A stretch of 64,000 nt of DNA from Pararhodobacter marinus (GTDB lineage: Bacteria; Pseudomonadota; Alphaproteobacteria; Rhodobacterales; Rhodobacteraceae). Each line of letters starts with the position of its first letter. Within the stretch, counting starts at the first letter, position 1. Below are positions 59,501 to 64,000 of the stretch, piece after piece. The translations under genes were made by a program, and so were the position numbers. The stretch is from the NCBI RefSeq assembly GCF_003122215.1, contig NZ_QEYD01000005.1:124001-188000 (forward strand), written 5' to 3'. The notes under the pieces were generated by a model that saw nothing but the letters and a program-made list of their open reading frames with translations, had not been told where the DNA came from and searched no databases.

Positions 59501-60028
59501 GCCCATGATAGGGCGCATGCCGCGCCCGCCGCCGCCATGGCTGGCCTTCAGCATCAGCGGATAACCCACCGCGTCGGCCATGCGCCGGATCTCGGCCATG
59601 TCGTCGCCCAGAACCTCGGTCGCGGGGATCACCGGCACGCCCGCCTCGATCGCCACCTTGCGCGCGCTCGCCTTGTCACCCAGAGCGCGCATCGTCTCGG
59701 CCTTGGGTCCGATGAAGGTGATGCCCGCCTCGACGCAGGCATCGACCAGCGCGGGGTTCTCCGACAGCAGGCCATAGCCCGGATGGATCGCATCCGCGCC
59801 CGCCTTCCTGGCGACGCGGATGATCTCGGGGATCGAGAGATAGGCCGCGACCGGGCCCAGCCCCTCGCCGATGCGGTAGGCCTCGTCCGCCTTGAAGCGG
59901 TGCAGGCCCAGCTTGTCCTCCTCGGCATAGACCGCCACGGTTTTCTTGCCCAGCTCGTTCGCCGCCCGCATGATGCGGATGGCGATCTCGCCACGGTTGG
60001 CAATCAGTATCTTGTTGAAACCGGGCAT
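56585..60028 (-). CDS. pyc: Pyruvate carboxylase
   Basis: A 1,147-residue single-chain enzyme. Domains in order: biotin carboxylase (1-460; KILIANRGEIAIRI, HGGGGRGM, EVNPRVQVEHTVTEE), carboxyltransferase (about 530-850; TDTTMRDAHQSLLATRMR, ECWGGATFDVA, GVKDMAGVL, HTHDTSG), and the C-terminal biotin carrier with EAMKMET (biotinyl Lys about 1113). It makes oxaloacetate from pyruvate and bicarbonate for anaplerosis. The full-length alpha-4 type is typical of alphaproteobacteria. It is monocistronic and the biotin-carrier end faces the bidirectional terminator. Confidence 0.97.
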   Translation of the reverse strand: MPGFNKILIANRGEIAIRIMRAANELGKKTVAVYAEEDKLGLHRFKADEAYRIGEGLGPVAAYLSIPEIIRVARKAGADAIHPGYGLLSENPALVDACVEAGITFIGPKAETMRALGDKASARKVAIEAGVPVIPATEVLGDDMAEIRRMADAVGYPLMLKASHGGGGRGMRPIMGPDELEAKVREGRREAEAAFGNGEGYLEKMIQRARHVEVQLLGDTYGNLYHLYERDCTVQRRNQKVVERAPAPYLTDAQREEVCALALKIGQSVGYQCAGTVEFLMDMDSGEFYFIEVNPRVQVEHTVTEEVTGIDIVKAQIRVCEGATLAEATGTPSQADVTLSGNALQCRITTEDPLNNFIPDYGRLTAYRSATGMGIRLDGGTAYAGGVITRFYDSLLVKVTAWAPTPQEAIARMDRALREFRIRGVSTNIAFVENLLKHPTFLADQATTKFIDTTPELFNFETRRDRGTKVLTYLADITVNGHPETAGRARPAAQPRPPVAPATRVDTPPPGTRTLLQEKGAKAVADWMKDQSKLLITDTTMRDAHQSLLATRMRSIDMIRVAPAYAANLPELFSVECWGGATFDVAYRFLQECPWQRLRDLRKAMPNLLTQMLLRASNGVGYTNYPDNVVQSFVAQAAETGVDVFRVFDSLNWVENMRVAMDAVIESGKICEGTICYTSDLLDPGQQKYTVDYYVKMAKELEAAGAQVLGVKDMAGVLKAPAAKVLFSALKDAVDLPIHFHTHDTSGAAIATIIAAADAGVDCVDAAMDALSGNTSQPTLGSVVEAFRHTDRDTGISMGAVREISDYWEQVRAHYGAFETGQQAPSSEVYLHEMPGGQFTNLKAQARSLGLEERWPDVARAYADANQIFGDIVKVTPSSKVVGDMALMMVSQGLSRKDVEDPKREMSFPDSVIDMLKGNLGQPEGGWPEGITLKALKGEKPSTERPGKHLKPVDFDEVRAELSAKLDDVEFDNEDLNGYLMYPKVFTDYMERHLTYGPVRTLPTWNFFYGMEPGEEITAEIDPGKTLEIRLIAVGETQDDGEVRVFFELNGQPRTIRVPNRKAKATQAARPKAEDTNENHVGAPMPGSVASVGVSVGQKVNSGDLLLTIEAMKMETGLHAERAATVKAVHVQPGAQIEAHDLLIEFE

Positions 60029-60090
60029 TCCGACATCTCCCTGTGCATCGGCCGTCAGGCTGGGCCGATTTCTGCAATGCGGCGGCAGGA

Positions 60091-60115
60091 TTGCAAGATT
60101 TTGTTACAATGCAAA
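60091..60115. promoter_or_regulatory. TTGCA/TGCAA dyad upstream of pyc
   Basis: TTGCA (60091-60095) and TGCAA (60110-60114) flank an AT-rich spacer about 65 bases before the pyc start. TTTGCAA-type sites are used by the ScfR/PccR/RamB regulators of central carbon genes; the resemblance is partial. Confidence 0.3.
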
Positions 60116-60129
60116 GGGCCTATTTTTCC

Positions 60130-60549
60130 TCAGTATTCCATCTGCGGAACGCCTTCAGGATCATAGACTTGGACCAGCAGACATTCGATCAGATCGGGCC
60201 TTTCGCCGCGATCGCACAATGTTTGCGCCACCATCTCTCCCATGGCGCGCGTGGGCAGCCCGCAGACCACTTCGTGCCAGTGCAGCCCCTCGCGATGCTG
60301 GGCAAAAATGTCGACCGACCAGCCCGCCGGCGAACACCAGTTGGTAACGATGCAATCCTCTGCCATCGCGCCGCCCGCGACGCATTCGGCCATCGCCGCG
60401 TCGATCGCTTCGGCCGGCGAGGCCCCGACGGCCATGCCCGACGACATCTCGGGCGCCTGCACGAAGGCGATCCCCGTCTCGGCCAGGGCGGACAGGGGGG
60501 CCAGGGCGGGTAGGGGGGCCAGGCAGGCGAGGATTAGAAAAGCACGCAT
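60130..60549 (-). CDS. Small secreted protein of unknown function
   Basis: A 139-residue protein with a signal peptide (MRAFLILACLAPLPALAPLSALAE). The mature part (about 115 residues) has five cysteines and the segment SPAEAIDAAMAECVAGGAMAEDCIVTNWCSPAGWSVDIF, which resembles periplasmic DUF4189-like proteins only loosely. I do not recognise the family with confidence. It lies between pyc and the oxidoreductase in the same direction. Confidence 0.7.
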   Translation of the reverse strand: MRAFLILACLAPLPALAPLSALAETGIAFVQAPEMSSGMAVGASPAEAIDAAMAECVAGGAMAEDCIVTNWCSPAGWSVDIFAQHREGLHWHEVVCGLPTRAMGEMVAQTLCDRGERPDLIECLLVQVYDPEGVPQMEY

Positions 60550-60622
60550 GAATCAACTCCGTCGCTAACGATGCGACCGAGCCTAGCGGTTCCGACCCGC
60601 CCTGCCTATGCCCGTGATCCGC

Positions 60623-61579
60623 CTACAACCCGCCTGCCGCACGTATCGCGTCGATCATCGCCGCATTCCCGCGCGAGACTTCTAGAGGGCAGTCGAAGGG
60701 CACCCCGTCCAGCGCGCTGCGCTCGAAGGCCTCGACCATCAGCCGGTACTGATCGACGGGCTCGAACCGCTCGATCCGCGTCTCGTCATAGCCGCGCCGC
60801 ACCACCACCTCGGCCGCCGCCGCCACCCCGGCATTGAACGGCGCGCGCAGCTCGATCACGCCCTCGGTGCCGTGAAAGGCGATGCGTTGATGGGGCGCCA
60901 TCCGGGTCGAGCAATAGAAGGACAGGCTGAAATCCCCGAAATCGGCCCAGACCCGCGCGGTGGTATCGACGCCGTTCTCGACCTCGAGCGCGGCACGGAT
61001 CTCGCCCGGCTCGCGCCCGGTGGCGAAGCGCGTGGCGATGCAGGGATAGACGCCGATATCGTAAAGCGCGCCGCCCCCGGTTTCGGGCCGGTTGCGGATA
61101 TTCGCCGGGTCGTCGTTGTGGAAACTGAACGCCGCCTCGACCTGGCGCAGGACACCGATCGCGCCATCGGCCAGCAATTGGCGGACCCGGTGCCACTGCG
61201 GATGATGGCAGACCATGAAGGTTTCGGCACAAAGCAGCCCCGAGGCGTCGCGTGCGGCGATCAGCCTGTCGATCTCGGGCGCTTCCAGCGCGACAGGCTT
61301 TTCGCACAGCACATGCTTGCCCGCCGCCAGCGCGCGCAGCGACCAGTCGACATGCAGATGATTGGGCAGGGGAATATAGACCGCGTCGATATCGGGATCG
61401 GCGAGCAGCGTCTCATAGCTGTCATGGACCCGCAGATGCGGCGTGACCCCGGTGAAAGCCTGCGCCTTGCGCGGCGTGCTGGTGGCGAGGGCGGCAAATT
61501 CCGCCCCCCGCGCCGCATTCAGGGCAGGCATCAGCGCCGTGCGCGCGATCTTCGCCGCTCCGAGTATTCCCCACCGCAT
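60623..61579 (-). CDS. Gfo/Idh/MocA-family oxidoreductase
   Basis: A 318-residue NAD(P)-dependent dehydrogenase. The N-terminal Rossmann motif is WGILGAAKIARTALMPAL, the EKP motif reads HVLCEKPVALEAPEI, and the C-terminal domain has GGGALYDIGVYPCIATRFATG. It acts on a sugar or inositol-type polyol, but the substrate is not identifiable. It reads alone. Confidence 0.9.
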   Translation of the reverse strand: MRWGILGAAKIARTALMPALNAARGAEFAALATSTPRKAQAFTGVTPHLRVHDSYETLLADPDIDAVYIPLPNHLHVDWSLRALAAGKHVLCEKPVALEAPEIDRLIAARDASGLLCAETFMVCHHPQWHRVRQLLADGAIGVLRQVEAAFSFHNDDPANIRNRPETGGGALYDIGVYPCIATRFATGREPGEIRAALEVENGVDTTARVWADFGDFSLSFYCSTRMAPHQRIAFHGTEGVIELRAPFNAGVAAAAEVVVRRGYDETRIERFEPVDQYRLMVEAFERSALDGVPFDCPLEVSRGNAAMIDAIRAAGGL

Positions 61580-61651
61580 CGCCGCCTCCTGTCGTTTGCG
61601 CTAACGGGTTCTTGATGCCAAAACCCCGGCGCAAAGGCGAGCGGAAATGAA

Positions 61652-61805
61652 AAAAAGGGGGCGTTGCCCCCTCGGCCTTGCGGCCTCACCCCCAGGATAT
61701 TTTCAGAACAAAGATGCGCGGTTCAGAAGAAGCGCGTGCTTCATCTTTGCGCCTCAAATATCCTCGGGGGTGTCCAGAGGGGGCAGACAGCCCCCTCTGG
61801 CCCCG
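61652..61805. repeat. Dispersed intergenic repeat, family A copy 4 (largest)
   Basis: Arms CACCCCCAGGATATTT (from 61687) and AAATATCCTCGGGGGTG (61756-61772), with inner CAAAGATG / CATCTTTG, make an extended palindrome. It is followed by GGGGGCAGACAGCCCCC (61778-61795), as in copy 1, and preceded by a GGCCTTGCGGCC block that is the reverse complement of one in copy 1. It lies between typA and the oxidoreductase. Confidence 0.75.
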
Positions 61806-61858
61806 GCCTGCCACAGGCGCGGCGGGTCGATGCCCGGGCCCGCGACGGAACCGGCGCG

Positions 61859-63679
61859 TCAGCCCTCGGTCTTCGCCTTGCGCTTGCGCTCGTGCGGATC
61901 GAGATAGCGTTTGCGCAGGCGGATCGATTTCGGCGTGACTTCGACCAGTTCGTCGTCGTCGATATAGGCGATCGACTGTTCCAGCGACATGATGACCGGC
62001 GGCGTCAGGCGCACCGCGTCATCGGTGCCCGAGGCGCGCACATTGGTCAGTTTCTTGCCCTTGAGCGGGTTCACTTCCAGATCGTTGTCGCGCGAATGCT
62101 CGCCGATGATCATGCCCTCGTAGATCTGTTCCTGCGCGCCGATGAACATCTTGCCGCGATCTTCGAGGTTCCACAGCGCGTAGGCCACCGACACGCCGTT
62201 CTCCATCGAGATCAGCACGCCCTGGCGGCGCCCCTGGATCGGCCCCTTGTAGGGCGCCCAGGAATGGAAGATCCGGTTCAGCACGCCGGTGCCCCGGGTA
62301 TCGGTCATGAACTCGCCCTGATAGCCGATCAGCCCGCGCGAGGGGACATGCGCTACGATCCGGGTCTTGCCCGCGCCCGCCGGTTTCATCTCGACCAGAT
62401 CGCCCTTGCGGGGACCCGTCAGCTTCTCGATCACCGCGCCCGAATATTCGTCATCGACATCGATGATCGCTTCCTCGATCGGTTCCATGCGCTGGCCGCC
62501 CTCGTCGCGGAAGATCACGCGGGGCCGCGAGATCGACAGCTCGAAGCCTTCGCGGCGCATGTTCTCGATCAGCACGCCCATCTGCAATTCGCCGCGACCC
62601 GAAACGACGAAGGCCTCGCCGCCCGGCGTGTCCTCGATCTTGATGGCGACGTTGGATTCGGCCTCTTTCATCAGCCGCTCGCGGATCACGCGCGACTGCA
62701 CTTTCGAGCCGTCGCGCCCGGCCAGCGGGCTGTCATTGATACCGAAGGTGACCGAGATGGTGGGCGGGTCGATGGGCTGCGCGTCGATCGGCGTTTCCAC
62801 CGAGGGGTCGCACAGCGTGTCGGCCACCGTGGCCTTGGTCATGCCCGCAAGCGAGACGATGTCACCCGCGACGGCCTCGTCGATGGGTTGCTGGCCCAGA
62901 CCGCGGAAGGCGAGGATCTTGGTCACGCGGAACTGCTCGACCCGCTCGCCGGTGCGCGAGAGCGCCTTGAGCGTCGTGCCGACCTTCAGCGTGCCCGCTT
63001 CGACCCGGCCGGTCAGGATGCGGCCGATGAACGGGTCCGCGCCCAGAGTGGTGGCCAGCATGCGGAACGGTTCATTCGCGGCGGCGATCTGCTTGGGCGG
63101 CTCGACATGGCGCACGACCATCTCGAACAGCGCGGTCATGTCCTTGCGCGGCCCGTCCAGCTCGTCATCGGCCCAGCCGTTGATCCCCGAGGCATAGAGC
63201 ACCGGGAAGTCGAGCTGTTCGTCCGAGGCGCCGAGATTGGCGAAGAGGTCGAACACCTCGTCGAGCGCGCGATCGGGCTCGGCGGCGGGTTTGTCGACCT
63301 TGTTGAGCACGACGATGGGTTTCAGCCCCAGCGCCAGCGCTTTCGAGGTCACGAATTTCGTCTGCGGCATCGGCCCTTCGGCCGCGTCGACCAGCAGGCA
63401 CACGCCGTCGACCATCGACAGGATGCGCTCGACCTCGCCGCCGAAATCGGCGTGGCCGGGCGTGTCGACGATATTAATGCGCGTGCCCTTCCATTCGACC
63501 GAGGTCGCCTTGGCAAGGATGGTGATCCCGCGCTCGCGTTCGAGGTCGTTGGAATCCATGGCGCGTTCGGTGACGGCCTGGCCTTCGCGATAGACGCCGG
63601 ATTGTTTCAAAAGCTCGTCGACGAGCGTGGTCTTGCCGTGGTCGACATGCGCGATGATCGCAATATTGCGAAGGTCCAT
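61859..63679 (-). CDS. typA: Translational GTPase TypA/BipA
   Basis: A 606-residue GTPase with G1 HVDHGKTT (11-18), the G2 switch ERERGITI, G3 [15 protein letters not shown] and G4 NKVDK. The EF-G-like domains and the TypA C-terminal domain (including [11 protein letters not shown]) follow. It acts in 50S ribosome assembly and stress adaptation. ATG at 63679 begins [16 protein letters not shown]; the frame is open further upstream but not conserved. Confidence 0.96.
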   Translation of the reverse strand: MDLRNIAIIAHVDHGKTTLVDELLKQSGVYREGQAVTERAMDSNDLERERGITILAKATSVEWKGTRINIVDTPGHADFGGEVERILSMVDGVCLLVDAAEGPMPQTKFVTSKALALGLKPIVVLNKVDKPAAEPDRALDEVFDLFANLGASDEQLDFPVLYASGINGWADDELDGPRKDMTALFEMVVRHVEPPKQIAAANEPFRMLATTLGADPFIGRILTGRVEAGTLKVGTTLKALSRTGERVEQFRVTKILAFRGLGQQPIDEAVAGDIVSLAGMTKATVADTLCDPSVETPIDAQPIDPPTISVTFGINDSPLAGRDGSKVQSRVIRERLMKEAESNVAIKIEDTPGGEAFVVSGRGELQMGVLIENMRREGFELSISRPRVIFRDEGGQRMEPIEEAIIDVDDEYSGAVIEKLTGPRKGDLVEMKPAGAGKTRIVAHVPSRGLIGYQGEFMTDTRGTGVLNRIFHSWAPYKGPIQGRRQGVLISMENGVSVAYALWNLEDRGKMFIGAQEQIYEGMIIGEHSRDNDLEVNPLKGKKLTNVRASGTDDAVRLTPPVIMSLEQSIAYIDDDELVEVTPKSIRLRKRYLDPHERKRKAKTEG

Positions 63680-63761
63680 GGAACTGTCCTGTTTGCTGCG
63701 CTGCCGCGCATACAACAGCTTTGGGGCTTTGGCGAGTCGCGTTCGCGGCCCCGGGGCTGCA

Positions 63762-64000
63762 TCAGCGCATGACGTACCAGTCACGGCGGTGGTTGAGCGC
63801 GATGACCCCGTTCAGGATCGCCGCGCCCAGAAGCGACCACAGCACGCGGTCGAGGGGCAGGATCGCCGCCGCAGCGGCGAACAGCGCCAGATCGTGGACC
63901 AGCTGCGTCACGCCGGCGCGGATGCCGTAGCGGTCCTGCAGGATCATCGCGATGATCGACACGCCCCCCAGGCTGCCGGAATGGCGAAACAGGCCCAGAA
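63762..64000 (-). CDS. YitT-family membrane protein, 5' truncated by window edge
   Basis: The visible C-terminal end reads LGLFRHSGSLGGVSIIAMILQDRYGIRAG, then two hydrophobic segments and RRDWYVMR. RHSGSLGGVSI matches the R-x-GGS-x-GG motif of YitT/DUF161 membrane proteins, whose function is unknown. The start lies beyond 64000. Confidence 0.75.
   Translation of the reverse strand, partial: LGLFRHSGSLGGVSIIAMILQDRYGIRAGVTQLVHDLALFAAAAAILPLDRVLWSLLGAAILNGVIALNHRRDWYVMR

Noticed and set aside
56570-60166. Plus-strand open frame of 1,198 codons opposite pyc
   Set aside because: An antisense shadow of pyruvate carboxylase, whose frame has every domain motif.
1-64000. CRISPR array, prophage, transposase or secretion island
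   Set aside because: No regularly spaced repeats with spacers, no phage structural or integrase genes, and no transposase-like proteins were seen.

Overview
The window is a high-GC, gene-dense alphaproteobacterial chromosome segment, most likely from the Rhodobacterales (Rhodobacteraceae / Roseobacter group). The evidence is gene content and sequence flavour: a Hint-domain protein, tRNA-Leu(UAG), radA-cvpA, a retropepsin-like protease, an NsrR-type Rrf2 regulator beside a perfect FNR box, a DctPQM TRAP transporter, urtABCDE, pyruvate carboxylase, and intergenic palindromes of the kind that litter genomes of this group. There is no prophage, CRISPR array, transposase, rRNA operon or obvious defence island. 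This is core chromosome with a few accessory-looking patches.

Layout. 1-9.6 kb: end of the NAD(P)H-hydrate repair enzyme, Hint-domain protein, tRNA-Leu, pentapeptide-repeat protein, trigger factor, radA, cvpA, a short ALDH-like ORF, polyphosphate kinase 2, a TfoX C-terminal-domain protein and a lipoprotein transglycosylase. 9.6-17.4 kb: ndk, MFS exporter, ABC-F ATPase, a periplasmic PG-binding-like protein, MarC, retropepsin-like protease, Rrf2 regulator and EamA transporter. 17.4-25.7 kb: cysS behind a probable Cys-Cys leader peptide, citramalate synthase, methyltransferase, hydrolase, phytoene-synthase-like protein, SRPBCC protein and two sugar-type kinases. 25.7-30.8 kb: pstSCAB with a Pho-box array but no phoU/phoB attached. 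30.8-34.4 kb: a tight gpsA / HAD phosphatase / GgpS-like operon that reads as a self-contained glucosylglycerol-type compatible-solute pathway. 34.5-41.6 kb: a TetR-controlled TRAP transporter operon with cyclase-family hydrolase, OsmC, SDR and SMP-30 lactonase genes, i.e. uptake and catabolism of an unidentified organic acid. 41.6-45.4 kb: an SbcD/SbcC-like (YhaO/YhaN) pair. 45.7-51.4 kb: urea transporter urtABCDE without urease genes. 51.5-56.0 kb: nagA, then two identical tRNA-Gly(GCC) genes bracketing two divergent regulator/target pairs (HxlR-VOC and TetR-DUF2306). 56-64 kb: CsbD stress protein, pyruvate carboxylase, a small secreted protein, Gfo/Idh/MocA oxidoreductase, TypA and the end of a YitT-family membrane protein.

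The observations most worth following are the predicted cysteine attenuator of cysS, the gpsA-phosphatase-ggpS operon, the orphan TRAP/cyclase/lactonase operon, the 15-bp inverted operator before the DUF2306 gene, and the dispersed intergenic repeat families. Assignments come from reading the translations and motifs by eye; no database search was run.
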